Positions 26,150 through 36,806 of a DNA stretch of 64,000 nucleotides are shown in pieces. Below the pieces are notes generated by a model. It saw nothing but the letters and a program-made list of their open reading frames with translations. It ran no database searches and was not told where the DNA came from. The stretch spans positions 2,230,501-2,294,500 of the forward strand of contig NZ_JAVTTP010000001.1 in the NCBI RefSeq assembly GCF_032248455.1, written 5' to 3'. Position numbers and translations under genes: made by a program. This DNA comes from Pricia mediterranea. GTDB taxonomy: Bacteria; Bacteroidota; Bacteroidia; Flavobacteriales; Flavobacteriaceae. Position 1 is the first letter of the stretch, and each line of letters starts with the position of its first letter.

Positions 26150-26551
26150 TTACGAAATCTCTTGGCACAACTCGACCAACACCCCGCCCGTGCTCTTGGG
26201 ATGTAAAAAAACCACCCGCTTATTGTCCGCCCCGGATTTGGGCGTTTCGTTTAAAACTCTAAAGCCCTCGGATGTCAGCCGTCCGACCTCCGCTTCGATA
26301 TCATCGACCGCAAAGGCGATATGGTGCACCCCCTCTCCCCGCTTTTCCAAAAATTTGGCGATGGGGCTCTCGTCGTTCAGGGCTTCCAACAGCTCGATTT
26401 TGCTATCGCCCACTCTAAAGAACGAGGTCCGAACCCCTTCCGAAAGAACCTCTTCGGTTTTGTAAGGGGGCGTTCCCAATAAGGTTTCGTAGAGCGTATT
26501 GGAGGTTTCCAAATTCTTTACCGCGATGCCAATATGTTCTATTTTCTTCAC
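26150..26551 (-). CDS. mce: Methylmalonyl-CoA epimerase
   Basis: This 133-residue protein belongs to the vicinal oxygen chelate fold: two beta-alpha-beta-beta-beta repeats starting IEHIGIAVKNL and VHHIAFAVDDIE. Metal ligands are expected from His6, His76 and the Glu of VLVELCQE, all present. It interconverts the R and S forms of methylmalonyl-CoA between propionyl-CoA/succinyl-CoA steps. Length is typical. It is divergent from rbfA. Confidence 0.93.
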   Translation of the reverse strand: MKKIEHIGIAVKNLETSNTLYETLLGTPPYKTEEVLSEGVRTSFFRVGDSKIELLEALNDESPIAKFLEKRGEGVHHIAFAVDDIEAEVGRLTSEGFRVLNETPKSGADNKRVVFLHPKSTGGVLVELCQEIS

Positions 26552-26683
26552 TTTCTGTCATGTAGGTCCCCAAGGTTCAGGGGAATTTGAATTCTTTTTG
26601 ATTTGAGTCCCTCTTTCTAGGGGTCGTCAACCGGACGGACTTGACGCCGACCTATTTACTACTAAATTACGTTTAATTCTGCG

Positions 26684-26691
26684 TATTTTTG
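26684..26691 (+). promoter_or_regulatory. -7 element before rbfA
   Basis: TATTTTTG matches TAnnTTTG only 5 bp before the rbfA ATG, which would give an almost leaderless transcript. No clear TTTG lies at the -33 position, so it may be a chance match. Confidence 0.35.
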
Positions 26692-26695
26692 CGTT

Positions 26696-27088
26696 ATGGA
26701 AACACAGCGACAGAAAAAGATTGCCGGGGTCATTCAAGAAGATATCGCCGAGATTCTTCAGCGTTCCGCCGCTGACGGAGGATTGAAGGGCACCTTGATT
26801 TCAGTGACCAAGGTATCGGTGACTACTGATCTTTCCCTAGCCAAGGTCTATATCAGTATTTTTCCGAATAAGAATGCGGAAGAAATCATGGAGGGTCTTA
26901 CCTCGAATCCAACCCCTGTAAAGCACGAGCTGGCGCAGCGTACCCGCCACCAGCTGAGACGGGTGCCGGAACTGTCTTTCTTTCTTGACGACTCATTGGA
27001 TTACATTGAAAATATAGAGAAATCGTTGGAAGGGGATGAAAATCCCATTGAAAACCGAGATCTTTTGGATAAAAGAAAGAAAATCTAA
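26696..27088 (+). CDS. rbfA: Ribosome-binding factor A
   Basis: This 130-residue protein is a KH-like small-subunit assembly factor: METQRQKKIAGVIQEDIAEILQR start, VTKVSVTTDLSLAKVYISIF core and LRRVPELSFFLDDSLDYIENIEKSL end, all typical. It helps mature the 5' end of 16S rRNA and the 30S subunit. Length is normal. The LolE-type permease gene follows, as in other Flavobacteriia. Confidence 0.95.
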   Translation: METQRQKKIAGVIQEDIAEILQRSAADGGLKGTLISVTKVSVTTDLSLAKVYISIFPNKNAEEIMEGLTSNPTPVKHELAQRTRHQLRRVPELSFFLDDSLDYIENIEKSLEGDENPIENRDLLDKRKKI

Positions 27089-27308
27089 GGCTTAGCGGGG
27101 CAGGAAAAGGCGCCACGGGATTTGAAAACTTATCCGGAAGATTCGAATTTGGAGTTTCGCGTGCCCCTAATCTTCACGGGAGGCCTTTGAAACCTGGATG
27201 GATTCGAAATAAAGGATGTGACCCAAGTTTCAAGACTTTTTAGTCCTTTGTCCTACGTTGGACCTAGCTTGCGAAATAGGTAAGCATATTAACTAAAACA
27301 CGGCCATC

Positions 27309-28502
27309 TTGAATTTCCCGTTCTACATCGCTAAACGCTATCTGCGCTCTAAGAGCGGGCAGAACGCGGTGAACGTCATCAATTTTATCACTTTTCTGGT
27401 CATCGTCATCGGGTCGGCAGCTTTGTTTATTGTGCTTTCGGGCTTTGCGGGACTAAAAACCTTTAGTCTTTCCTTCACCAATTCCTTTGACCCCGACCTA
27501 AAAGCCGTTCCTACGACCGGAAAGTTTTTCTCCATCACCCCCGAACAGGGGCGAAAATTGCAAGAAATCAACGGGCTGGCCGGGTATGCTAAGGAACTGG
27601 AAGAAAAAATCTATCTCAAACACCGACAAAAAAGCCATATCGCCATGATCAAGGGGGTCGATTCGAGCTATAATCAGGTTATCGGGGTCGATAGCACAAT
27701 TCAATATGGTACTTGGCGCATCAACGATCAAGATGCCGTTGCGGGTATCGGCATCGCGAATATTCTAGGCACCACGGTGAACCAATATCGAAATCCCTTG
27801 GTCATCATGGCCTTAAAACCGGGCAAGGGCTCAATCAAGCTGCAAGATCTCAAAACCAAACCCTTGGTTCTAAGCGGGGTTTACGGCATCGAGGAAAATC
27901 TGGACAAAAAATATGTGTTTGCGGACCTTCCCTCCGTACAGCAGTTGTTGGACAAGGAGAGCAACCAAATTTCCGGATTGAATTTTAAGCTGGACGATGC
28001 TGCGGATATTGCCTCCGTGAAAGCTAAAATTCGAGATGTCTTGGGAAAGAACATCGTTCTCAAAAACCGACAGGAGCTCAACAGTTCGCTCCATAGGATG
28101 CTCAACACCGAAAATCTGGCCACTTACCTCATTTTTACCCTCGTACTGATCATTGCCCTGTTCAACGTGGTCGGGGCCATCATTATGATGATTCTGGACA
28201 AGCGGCAGAACTCCATAACACTGTTTAACCTGGGGGTTACCATCAAAAAACTGCGGCGGATCTATTTTGTACAAGGGGTTATAGTAACCACCGCGGGCGG
28301 CATCATCGGGGTCGCCTTGGCATCGGTGCTCATCTGGTCACAATTGACCTTCGGGTGGCTTAAGATTACCCCTTCATTGGCCTATCCGGTGGAATATCAG
28401 CTGATCAACGTGGTCATCGTTCTCGCCACGATAATCGTACTGGGGATTATCGCCTCTACAATTGCGAGTAGCCGCATTACGAAGAAGCTGATTGCCTCCT
28501 GA
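27309..28502 (+). CDS. LolE/FtsX-family ABC transporter permease
   Basis: This 397-residue protein starts at TTG; an in-frame stop lies just upstream and no ATG is available. One N-terminal membrane span (about 24-44) is followed by a large periplasmic MacB-like domain and three C-terminal spans (from about residue 270). This is the topology of lipoprotein-releasing permeases. NFPFYIAKRYLRSKSGQNAVNVI is the typical start. It would extract lipoproteins from the inner membrane with an ABC ATPase that is not encoded here. Confidence 0.88.
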   Translation: MNFPFYIAKRYLRSKSGQNAVNVINFITFLVIVIGSAALFIVLSGFAGLKTFSLSFTNSFDPDLKAVPTTGKFFSITPEQGRKLQEINGLAGYAKELEEKIYLKHRQKSHIAMIKGVDSSYNQVIGVDSTIQYGTWRINDQDAVAGIGIANILGTTVNQYRNPLVIMALKPGKGSIKLQDLKTKPLVLSGVYGIEENLDKKYVFADLPSVQQLLDKESNQISGLNFKLDDAADIASVKAKIRDVLGKNIVLKNRQELNSSLHRMLNTENLATYLIFTLVLIIALFNVVGAIIMMILDKRQNSITLFNLGVTIKKLRRIYFVQGVIVTTAGGIIGVALASVLIWSQLTFGWLKITPSLAYPVEYQLINVVIVLATIIVLGIIASTIASSRITKKLIAS

Positions 28503-28684
28503 TCTTTCTGGGGGGAAACCATAATGGCACGTAGGATGTTTTGCTCTGGCGGGACAATACAACCTAAGACTATTGATCTCTCCACAAAACACAACGTTTT
28601 TTATGATTTTTTAGTCCTTTGTAATAAGTCTTACAGCGCTACGTCAGGCTTAGGTTTCGAAACGGATAAACATCTAAGTAAACT

Positions 28685-29683
28685 CTAGGAAACCGCAAAC
28701 TCGTAATCCCCGAATTTCTCCAAGACCTCGTCGAAGGCGGCGAAGACATCGGCGGCATCGTCACTAGTGACCATTTTCATGCGATATTCCTTGAAGTGGG
28801 GGATGCCCTTGAAATAGTTGGTGTAATGGCGACGGGTCTCGAAAACTCCAAGTTTTTCGCCCTTCCAATCGATGGCCATCTGTAGGTGGCGGCGGGCGGC
28901 CTCGACCCGTTCTTCCATGCTCGGGGGTGCGGCGTGGGTGCCGGTTTCAAAAAAGTGCTTGACTTCCCTGAAAAACCAGGGATAGCCGATGCTGGCCCGG
29001 CCGATCATGGCGCCGTCGAGTCCGAATTCATCCCGCATGCGAACAGCGGCCTCGGGCGAATCGACATCGCCGTTGCCAAATACGGGAATATGCATACGAG
29101 GATTGTTCTTGACCTCGGCAATGGGCTTCCAATCCGCATGACCCTTGTACATCTGGGCACGGGTACGGCCGTGGATGGCAATGGCCTGGCAACCTACATC
29201 TTGAAGGCGCTCGGCCACCTCAACGATCATAATCGATTTATCGTCCCACCCGAGACGGGTCTTTACGGTAATCGGGAGTTTGGTGCGCTCGACCATGGCC
29301 TTGGTCAGGGAGACCATCAGGTCCACATCCTTTAAAATGCCGGCCCCGGCCCCTTTGCTGACCACTTTTTTTACGGGACAGCCGAAATTGATGTCGATGA
29401 TATCGGGATTTGATGCCTCCACGATTTCTACCGATCGTAGCATCGAATCGAGGTTGGCCCCGAAAATCTGGATGCCTACGGGGCGTTCCTTTTCATAGAT
29501 ATCCAACTTCATAACGCTTTTGGCGGCGTCGCGGATCAAGCCTTCCGAGGAAATGAATTCAGTATATACCACATCGGCGCCCTGCTCTTTGCACAAGGCG
29601 CGAAAGGGCGGGTCGCTAACGTCCTCCATCGGAGCGAGCAGCAACGGGAAACCAGGAAGTTGTATGTCGGCTATCTTAGACAA
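28685..29683 (-). CDS. dusB: tRNA-dihydrouridine synthase B
   Basis: This 332-residue flavoprotein has a TIM-barrel start (LLLAPMEDVSDPPFR), the catalytic Cys102 in NFGCPVKKV, the KTRLGWD segment and IHGRTRAQMY, all typical of Dus enzymes. It reduces uridine to dihydrouridine in the tRNA D-loop using FMN and NADPH. DusB is the conserved bacterial branch. Its likely promoter lies in the short gap to the receptor gene. Confidence 0.93.
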   Translation of the reverse strand: MSKIADIQLPGFPLLLAPMEDVSDPPFRALCKEQGADVVYTEFISSEGLIRDAAKSVMKLDIYEKERPVGIQIFGANLDSMLRSVEIVEASNPDIIDINFGCPVKKVVSKGAGAGILKDVDLMVSLTKAMVERTKLPITVKTRLGWDDKSIMIVEVAERLQDVGCQAIAIHGRTRAQMYKGHADWKPIAEVKNNPRMHIPVFGNGDVDSPEAAVRMRDEFGLDGAMIGRASIGYPWFFREVKHFFETGTHAAPPSMEERVEAARRHLQMAIDWKGEKLGVFETRRHYTNYFKGIPHFKEYRMKMVTSDDAADVFAAFDEVLEKFGDYEFAVS

Positions 29684-29703
29684 CTGTCTTTCTTTTTGGG
29701 TTG

Positions 29704-29711
29704 CAAAAATA
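29704..29711 (-). promoter_or_regulatory. -7 element before dusB
   Basis: The minus-strand TATTTTTG is an exact TAnnTTTG match, 20 bp before the dusB start. There is no TTTG at the expected upstream distance. Confidence 0.45.
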
Positions 29712-29716
29712 CGGAA

Positions 29717-32116
29717 TTAAAGCCTGTCTCGCTCGTCGATAGCTTTGGATTTGTAGTTGTCCTTGATTCCCGTATTCCCGAATTTATAGCGAAGCGCCAA
29801 AACGAACAGGCGGTTCTCTCCCCTGCGCAACGAAGTACCCTTTTGATCTAGGTAATCGCGGGTACTGAATTCATTGCCCTGATTAAGGATATCCTCCACG
29901 CCCATAGAGATGCCAAGCCTTTTCTGCCATAGGGTTTTTCGCAACATCAGGTCTAAAGATCCGAATCCATCCATTTTGACATTATTGGCAAGACCAGGGC
30001 CGATGTACGTGAAAGAGAGGTCGGCCGTGAGGGACTTGTCGCGTAAAAACGAGAAACTGTTATTGGATCTCAGGTACACACTGACCCTCTCGTATTCGAC
30101 GCGCTCGTCGGTTCCTTTATTTTTAAAAACATACTTATCGTCAAAAACGCTGGCCAAAAAATAGCAGTACCAAAAAGCGGTAACGCTCTTGGTGAATATA
30201 AAATCGATACCCCACGACCTGTCTCGCATGATATTTTCCTGTACAAAGCGCAACAATTTGGTATCGTTGTCCTGAAAAATAAGCTGCCCCAACCGGTTCT
30301 TGTTCGGGCTGTAAAAAACTTCGACCGAATAGCTGTTCTTATAGGTATATCCGGCCGCCATATATTGATAGTCCCCCGGTAAGAGGTCGGGATTGCCCTC
30401 GATGGTCAAGAAATTGCTCTGGAAGACCCGGAAGGGGTTGATGTCGGCATACCGCGGCCTTTCCAGCCTTCGGTAATAGTAGGCTTTGAGTTCATGGTCT
30501 TCCGCGGGCTGAAATTGCACTGAAAACGTAGGGAACAATTTTAGGTAATCGTTGGTGTTGCCTTGCGCTTCGACGTCGAGTTTGCCCTCGGTCAGGGTAT
30601 ATTCGGCACGTAGTCCAGCTTTTACATCCCATTTGTTCCAATTTCCGCTATAAGAAGCATAGGCGGCAAAGATGGACTCGTCGTACTTGAAATTTCCGGC
30701 TTCCGTAGGGTCGATACCGGGTCGGTCGCGGTCGAAACCCTGTTGGGCCACCTCGCTCTCCGAAGTGATGCCCGCATATCGGAGTCCCGTTTCGAACTTG
30801 GAAGTTTCCCCCAAAGGAACACCGTAATCTCCCCGTACGCTATAGAGGTCGATGCGCTGTTCGGCATCCGTGGTAAAATCGTTCCGGCCCGTGGGGCTAT
30901 CGTCCAAGCCGAGAAAAACCGTATTCAGGTTTTGTTTTCTCTCATAGTCGTAATAGGTATAATGGGCGTTCAACGAAAGCTCGGCTCCTTCCTTGTCCAG
31001 TTGGCGAACGTAGTCCACATAATACGAAGAGTTCAGGTCCCGTTGTTCGGAATCGTTGAGGGTATTGAAACCGGAAAGGGTATCGCCTGCAATCGAGGTT
31101 TCGGTATTATATAGCCGGGCCACATCGGGCTGGTACACGTTTATCGTGGAAAAACTCAATCTATTTTTCGGATCTATATCGTAATCAAAAAAAGCGGAAA
31201 GGTTGTGCCTCTTCTTTTGTATCCGGTTGTACTGCTCCGCAATCCAGGTCGAACTAACACTGTTGTTTTCGACAAAATCCGTGACATCGGTGTATTTAAC
31301 GATTTCCCTGTCGTGATTAAAGCTGTAATTGATCGAAAATTCCGTTTTTTTTCCCTTAAAATAATGATCGGTGCCCACCCTGTGTTTCGGGAGGAGGCCT
31401 TGTTTGTATCTGTTGTATATGGCGCCATTGTACCCAGCCACCAAATTGCTTTTCTTTCGGATGTTGATCAGTACGGCATCATCGGCACTGTATTTGGCAG
31501 GAGGAGCGGTTATGACCTCGATGGCCTCGACGTCACTGGCCGATGTGCCCGACAGAAGGTTGATGATGTCGCTCTTAGGCAGGTTGACCTTTCGCCCATT
31601 GATCAGGATGCCCACAGCAGCGCTTCCCTTGACGGTCAATTGGTCGTTTACGATGACCACGTTCGGGGTGCGCTTGAGGGCGTCCCAGATATCGCTATCG
31701 CTCAGGGCGCTATTCTCGATATTAAAAACGAGCCGGTCAACCTTTCTTTCCAGTCTTGGTTTTTGGGAGATGACTACCACCTCTTTCAAGGCCTGCGCCC
31801 CTTCGTTCAACCGCAACGGCTCAAGAACCAGCTCAGCGTTGACCTCGATGGGCCGTAATTCGGACTCGTTTTCGATGTAGCTGGCCTTAATGAAATAATT
31901 GCCTTGAGGTACCCGTTGAATTTCAAAACGCCCGTTTTCATCGGCCGAGGTACCGTCGATCAAGGTGGAATCGAGACGCTTCAAAAGTTGGACGTTAGCG
32001 TAGGAAACTGTCTCGTTGCTTGCGTTTTCGACCGTTCCGGACAGAGTATAGTCCTGTGCGGACAGCATTACGGTCGATAATAAAGTGATTAATATAGGAT
32101 AATATAGGTTTTTCAC
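29717..32116 (-). CDS. TonB-dependent receptor-like outer-membrane barrel protein
   Basis: I chose the GTG at 32116, which gives a normal signal peptide (KNLYYPILITLLSTVMLSAQ); the open frame extends 12 codons further to another GTG at 32152. A carboxypeptidase-like (CNA-B type) domain (DYTLSGTVENASNETVSYANVQL) comes first, then a plug domain (about 120-220; RLVFNIENSALSDSDIWDALKRTP fragment style) and an OMP_b-brl_3 beta-barrel to the C-terminus. This family imports or binds nutrients at the outer membrane with TonB, though for this subgroup the substrate is unknown. No SusD partner is next to it. Confidence 0.87.
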   Translation of the reverse strand: MKNLYYPILITLLSTVMLSAQDYTLSGTVENASNETVSYANVQLLKRLDSTLIDGTSADENGRFEIQRVPQGNYFIKASYIENESELRPIEVNAELVLEPLRLNEGAQALKEVVVISQKPRLERKVDRLVFNIENSALSDSDIWDALKRTPNVVIVNDQLTVKGSAAVGILINGRKVNLPKSDIINLLSGTSASDVEAIEVITAPPAKYSADDAVLINIRKKSNLVAGYNGAIYNRYKQGLLPKHRVGTDHYFKGKKTEFSINYSFNHDREIVKYTDVTDFVENNSVSSTWIAEQYNRIQKKRHNLSAFFDYDIDPKNRLSFSTINVYQPDVARLYNTETSIAGDTLSGFNTLNDSEQRDLNSSYYVDYVRQLDKEGAELSLNAHYTYYDYERKQNLNTVFLGLDDSPTGRNDFTTDAEQRIDLYSVRGDYGVPLGETSKFETGLRYAGITSESEVAQQGFDRDRPGIDPTEAGNFKYDESIFAAYASYSGNWNKWDVKAGLRAEYTLTEGKLDVEAQGNTNDYLKLFPTFSVQFQPAEDHELKAYYYRRLERPRYADINPFRVFQSNFLTIEGNPDLLPGDYQYMAAGYTYKNSYSVEVFYSPNKNRLGQLIFQDNDTKLLRFVQENIMRDRSWGIDFIFTKSVTAFWYCYFLASVFDDKYVFKNKGTDERVEYERVSVYLRSNNSFSFLRDKSLTADLSFTYIGPGLANNVKMDGFGSLDLMLRKTLWQKRLGISMGVEDILNQGNEFSTRDYLDQKGTSLRRGENRLFVLALRYKFGNTGIKDNYKSKAIDERDRL

Positions 32117-32355
32117 TACGGGGGCGATTGGCGCTAACCGATGTCCAGCCACGCCAAGATTGCCGCTCGGCGTAAAGACGGGGAACTACGACAACAAGTT
32201 GTAGTCAAAACTACTGTTTTTAAGGTAAAATCCTACTCAGCTCGTGTGTTTTTTATGGAAATCCGAAAATGGCTCCCGAAGATTTTAGATTATCTGAATG
32301 TGCACAAATAGGCACCGCCATGAAAATACCCCAATGTCAACATTCTAAAATAACC

Positions 32356-32363
32356 TATCTTTG
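32356..32363 (+). promoter_or_regulatory. -7 element of the lepA promoter
   Basis: TATCTTTG is an exact TAnnTTTG match, 26 bp before the lepA ATG. The -33 box is not obvious. Confidence 0.5.
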
Positions 32364-32389
32364 CAGGCTCAAACGCAGTTCGCACCTCC

Positions 32390-34186
32390 ATGAAGAATAT
32401 CCGTAATTTCTGTATCATCGCCCATATCGACCACGGCAAAAGCACCTTGGCCGACCGTCTGTTGGATTTTACCGGCTCCGTTACGGCCCGGGAAAAGAAA
32501 GAGCAGCTGTTGGACAGTATGGATCTTGAGCGCGAACGCGGTATAACTATTAAAAGTCACGCGATACAGATGGATTACCTGCACAATGGCGAGCCCTTTG
32601 TGCTGAACCTTATCGACACGCCGGGGCACGTCGATTTTTCGTACGAGGTCTCCAGGTCCATTGCCGCTTGCGAAGGCGCATTATTAGTTGTCGATGCCGC
32701 CCAGAGCATTCAGGCGCAGACCATTTCGAACCTATATCTTGCCTTGGAGAACGACCTGGAAATTATTCCGGTTCTGAACAAGGTAGATTTGCCCAGTGCC
32801 AATCCCGAGGAAGTAACCGATGATATCGTCGATCTTTTGGGGTGTAAGCCAGAGGAAGTCATCCCCGCTAGTGCCAAGACCGGTATAGGTATCGAAGAAA
32901 TCCTGACGGCCATTATCGAACGGATTCCCGCGCCCAAGGGCAATCCAGACGAGTCATTGCAGGCTTTGGTATTTGATTCCGTTTACAATCAGTTTCGTGG
33001 GGTTGAGACCTATTTTAGGGTTATCAACGGCGAAATAAAAAAGGGGCAGAAAATCAAGTTCGTGGCTACCGGAGAAGATTATTATGCTGACGAAATCGGA
33101 ACCCTGAAATTCAAACGACTGCCGAAGCAAACGATAAGAACGGGCGATGTCGGTTATCTTATTACGGGTATTAAGGATGCCCGGGAGGTGAAAGTGGGCG
33201 ATACCGTGACCGATGCCGAGAACCCTACCAAAAATCCGATTGGGGGGTTCGAGGATGTCAAGCCGATGGTATTCGCGGGCATTTACCCCGTAGATACCGA
33301 AGATTTCGAAGAATTGCGCGCCTCCATGGAAAAACTGCAGCTCAACGACGCCTCGTTGGTCTTTCAGCCGGAGAGCAGTGCCGCCCTAGGTTTTGGTTTC
33401 CGCTGTGGGTTTCTTGGGATGTTGCATATGGAAATCATACAGGAGCGCTTGGAACGGGAGTTCGATATGACCGTTATCACCACCGTGCCCAACGTCAGCT
33501 ATCACGCCTTTACCACCAAAGATCCGGAAGCACCGATTATAGTGAACAACCCTTCCGACCTGCCAGATCCCTCGACCATAGACCACATCGAAGAGCCCTA
33601 CATCAAGGCCACCATTATCACCAAGGCGGACTTTGTGGGCAATGTTATGGGACTGTGCATCGAAAAACGCGGCATGATCACCAACCAGACCTATCTCACT
33701 ACGGAACGGGTAGAGCTCACCTTCGACATGCCCTTGGCCGAAATCGTATTTGATTTCTACGACCGGCTCAAGACCATTTCCAAAGGATACGCCTCTTTCG
33801 ACTATGCGCCCATTGGGATGCGAACTTCAAAATTGGTGCGGGTAGACATCCTTTTGAACGCTCAGCCCGTAGATGCGTTGTCCGCTTTGGTGCATTTTGA
33901 CAACGCCTACGATATCGGCAAACGTATGTGCGAAAAACTAAAGGAACTTATCCCCCGGCAACAGTTTGATATTCCGATCCAGGCCGCTATCGGCGCCAAA
34001 ATTATCGCCCGAGAGACCATTAAGGCCTTGAGAAAAGACGTCACCGCCAAATGTTATGGTGGCGATATTTCCCGTAAACGAAAGCTGCTCGAAAAGCAGA
34101 AAAAAGGGAAGAAACGAATGCGACAGGTCGGAAACGTAGAAATTCCGCAGCAGGCGTTTATGGCAGTGTTAAAGCTCAACGATTAA
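32390..34186 (+). CDS. lepA: Elongation factor 4 (LepA)
   Basis: This 598-residue translational GTPase has G1 HIDHGKST (residues 12-19), G3 DTPGHVDF and G4 NKVD, followed by the EF-G-like domains and the LepA C-terminal domain ([20 protein letters not shown] pattern). Residue count is the family norm. It acts on stalled or mis-translocated ribosomes. The gene is isolated with its own promoter. Confidence 0.96.
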   Translation: MKNIRNFCIIAHIDHGKSTLADRLLDFTGSVTAREKKEQLLDSMDLERERGITIKSHAIQMDYLHNGEPFVLNLIDTPGHVDFSYEVSRSIAACEGALLVVDAAQSIQAQTISNLYLALENDLEIIPVLNKVDLPSANPEEVTDDIVDLLGCKPEEVIPASAKTGIGIEEILTAIIERIPAPKGNPDESLQALVFDSVYNQFRGVETYFRVINGEIKKGQKIKFVATGEDYYADEIGTLKFKRLPKQTIRTGDVGYLITGIKDAREVKVGDTVTDAENPTKNPIGGFEDVKPMVFAGIYPVDTEDFEELRASMEKLQLNDASLVFQPESSAALGFGFRCGFLGMLHMEIIQERLEREFDMTVITTVPNVSYHAFTTKDPEAPIIVNNPSDLPDPSTIDHIEEPYIKATIITKADFVGNVMGLCIEKRGMITNQTYLTTERVELTFDMPLAEIVFDFYDRLKTISKGYASFDYAPIGMRTSKLVRVDILLNAQPVDALSALVHFDNAYDIGKRMCEKLKELIPRQQFDIPIQAAIGAKIIARETIKALRKDVTAKCYGGDISRKRKLLEKQKKGKKRMRQVGNVEIPQQAFMAVLKLND

Positions 34187-34576
34187 TAGGCTGTTCGGGA
34201 CCGCTATTTACAGACATCCTTGACTAAGAGACCAGACCCCCATGCCTATAATAGTGTGCTGGTCGCCATCGCCCTAAGAACAGTCAGTAAATACGACCGT
34301 ACCGGCCGAGGCCATAAATTAAAATTTTTTTACGATAAATTTTGAAATCCGTCTTGTTCGACAAATCTACAAACCTCAATGCCAATCGTTTAACCTATTG
34401 CCAAATAAGCTGCATACTGTTGTGGGTCTCAACGAAACTGTAATAGTATAAGAAGGGATTATTGTTTATAACTTTTCCTACAATTAACACTTATAAGAAC
34501 AATTTTCTAAGCGGGACGCTGTTTTAATCTGGTACTTGTCCAATCCTATTTATTGTTGAATTTAGTTCCCCAGATC
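34187..34576. other. Non-coding stretch after lepA
   Basis: No gene, RNA or convincing terminator hairpin is visible. The sequence becomes AT-rich towards the small ORF that follows and probably holds its promoter. Confidence 0.4.
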
Positions 34577-34810
34577 ATGACGACCTACATCGCACATTTT
34601 ACGGCCAAACACGATCAAGTAAACGTTGAGCAGCATTCGGTTTTCATCTGGCAACAAGAGAGCGGGGAAGTCGATAAAACACTATTGATCAATAAAATCA
34701 AACGCGAATCTTCCATACACTTTTTTAGAATGGCCTCGGAAAAAGAGTGTATCATCGAACACGATGCTATTTCGGTAAGAGTGAGGCAGGCGCTTCCTTT
34801 TTCGGGTTGA
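34577..34810 (+). CDS. Small hypothetical protein
   Basis: I took the ATG at 34577 (77 residues, MTTYIAHFTAKHDQ); a TTG at 34553 would add eight residues. It has no membrane segment or known motif. It reads as a small alpha/beta protein with strands around IAHFTA, VFIWQQ and HFFRMAS. The function is unknown. It ends 61 bp before the convergent antiporter gene. Confidence 0.5.
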   Translation: MTTYIAHFTAKHDQVNVEQHSVFIWQQESGEVDKTLLINKIKRESSIHFFRMASEKECIIEHDAISVRVRQALPFSG

Positions 34811-34871
34811 CCTTAAAAAGTCATGTTTAGACTCCCTAGGAGTTAGATTTCTCATAAATCCACCTAAAGAT

Positions 34872-36806
34872 CTAATCGAGCTTATCGACTTCTCCAGTTT
34901 CATTGAGGTCGCCTTCCACGGTATCTTCATCTAGCATTTCCTCTTCATCAGGCCCGGCCTCCTCTTCTTCATCAATGGTTTTTTCGACGTCGATCGTCTT
35001 GCCCAAATAGACCAACTTATAGCCCTCGGTAATATCATGGAAATCGGTACTATACGATGAGATAATGGTCAAGTCGCCGTCAGGCTTTTTTAAAAGGATG
35101 GGGATAGTGTAGTTCTCGGCCTTTATCATTTCGATCAGCCCTTCGTAATGCTCTTCGTCCTTCAGTTCTATTTCGTGCATCGCAGGATACTTTCTGGCGG
35201 TCTCCGTCATTTTTATAAAATCGTCGGTGTGGGAGAAGAGGCCTTTCTTCGGACTTTTCTTGGGGTCGTTCATTTCGTCCGCATTCACCAGCCTGAAAGA
35301 TCCGTTTTCGCCAAACTCCTTACCAAACTTCTCGATAGCGTATTCGTTGATATCGGAGTTTCCGGTCAAGGCCATCAAATAACCGATGTCGTTCAATTCA
35401 ATGTTGTCGGTCAAGGTATCGGAGTAGATGTTCGCGGTCAAGGCTTCCAATCCCAATTTTTTTGCTTTGCTAACGTTGTTCTGGTTGTTGTCGATCAGCA
35501 CCACGTGACGGTTGTTTCTGTGGATGTAGTCCGCAATCAACCGCGATGCCTTCGAAGCCCCAAGAATCAATATCCCCTCGGATTTCGTCAAAAACACGCC
35601 AACCATTTTTGCAAAAACCCGTGCTGTTGTAGCGTTCAATAGTACGGTACCCAGCACAATCATAAAGACCAGCGGAGTGATGTATTCCGCTCCCGGCACC
35701 CCCTTTTGAATGAGTTTTGATCCGAAAAGCGATGCAATACCGGCCGCTACGATTCCTCTGGGGCCGACCCATCCCACAAAAAGTTTTTCGTTCAATTTCA
35801 GTTTTGAACCATATGTGCTAAGAAATACGCCCAAAGGCCGAACGATAAAGACAATGATAAGAAAAAGGATCACCGTGTTCCAATTATAGATCAGTTCCAG
35901 GTCCTCTAAATTAATGTTAGCGGCCAAAAGGATAAACAGAATGGAAACGAGTAAAACACTTAAAGACTCCTTAAAGTACAGTAGTTCCTTCAGATTGGGC
36001 AAATTCGAGTTGCCCATCACCATTCCCATGATTACTACCGCCAAAAGTCCCGATTCGTGAGCGAAGGCATCTGAAATCACAAACACCAGCAACACGGCGG
36101 AAAGGGACACCACGTTCATCAAATAATGGGGAATTAATTTGTTCTTTATCGACAGCATCATTGCATGTGCGAACGTAAAACCGAAAGCAAACCCGAAAAG
36201 TAAGATTTTTCCGAAGTCAATAAATGCGGTCTTAGTGTAGGCCTGCCCCTCGCCAACACTGATAAACTCAAAAACCAAAACGGCTACTAGGGCACCGAGC
36301 GGATCTATCAGTATCCCTTCCCACCTTAAAACGGCCGAAACATCTTTTTTTAAAGGAATATTTCTTAGAATGGGCGTAATAACCGTTGGGCCCGTAACGA
36401 TGATAAGCGCCGAAAAAAGGAAGGAAATCTGCCAACTGAGGTCAAAAATAAAGTGGGCCGCAATACCGGCACACAAGAACGTTACAATACTACCTATAGT
36501 AATCAATTTGGTAATGACCGGCCCGATGTTCGCAATATCGCCGCGCCGGAGTGTAAGCCCCCCTTCAAAAAGAATAACACCGATCGCTAAAGAAACAAAG
36601 TAATAGAGACTTTCCCCGGGAAAAAGTCCTTTTGCACCGTTCCACACCGGTTCTATCAACTTGGTTCCATCTTCGGTAAAGATGGTGGCGATGGGCCCTA
36701 CCAAAAGTCCTATAAGTATCAAGGGTAGGATAGCCGGTAACTTAAACCGCCAAGCGACCCATTGAGCGATTATTCCAAGGATGACAATTCCGGCCAGTTC
36801 AACCAT
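34872..36806 (-). CDS. Cation:proton antiporter with RCK domain
   Basis: This 644-residue protein has about 12 membrane spans in the first 400 residues with sodium/proton exchanger signatures (ILFEGGLTLRRGD, then VGWVGPRGIVAAGIASL). A TrkA-N Rossmann domain follows (GILILGASKASRLIADYI, about 405-530), then a TrkA-C-like region and a very acidic tail (many Glu and Asp in the last 40 residues). It should exchange Na+ or K+ for protons, with the RCK part sensing a nucleotide or ion. The highly acidic end is unusual and may bind cations. Confidence 0.9.
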   Translation of the reverse strand: MVELAGIVILGIIAQWVAWRFKLPAILPLILIGLLVGPIATIFTEDGTKLIEPVWNGAKGLFPGESLYYFVSLAIGVILFEGGLTLRRGDIANIGPVITKLITIGSIVTFLCAGIAAHFIFDLSWQISFLFSALIIVTGPTVITPILRNIPLKKDVSAVLRWEGILIDPLGALVAVLVFEFISVGEGQAYTKTAFIDFGKILLFGFAFGFTFAHAMMLSIKNKLIPHYLMNVVSLSAVLLVFVISDAFAHESGLLAVVIMGMVMGNSNLPNLKELLYFKESLSVLLVSILFILLAANINLEDLELIYNWNTVILFLIIVFIVRPLGVFLSTYGSKLKLNEKLFVGWVGPRGIVAAGIASLFGSKLIQKGVPGAEYITPLVFMIVLGTVLLNATTARVFAKMVGVFLTKSEGILILGASKASRLIADYIHRNNRHVVLIDNNQNNVSKAKKLGLEALTANIYSDTLTDNIELNDIGYLMALTGNSDINEYAIEKFGKEFGENGSFRLVNADEMNDPKKSPKKGLFSHTDDFIKMTETARKYPAMHEIELKDEEHYEGLIEMIKAENYTIPILLKKPDGDLTIISSYSTDFHDITEGYKLVYLGKTIDVEKTIDEEEEAGPDEEEMLDEDTVEGDLNETGEVDKLD

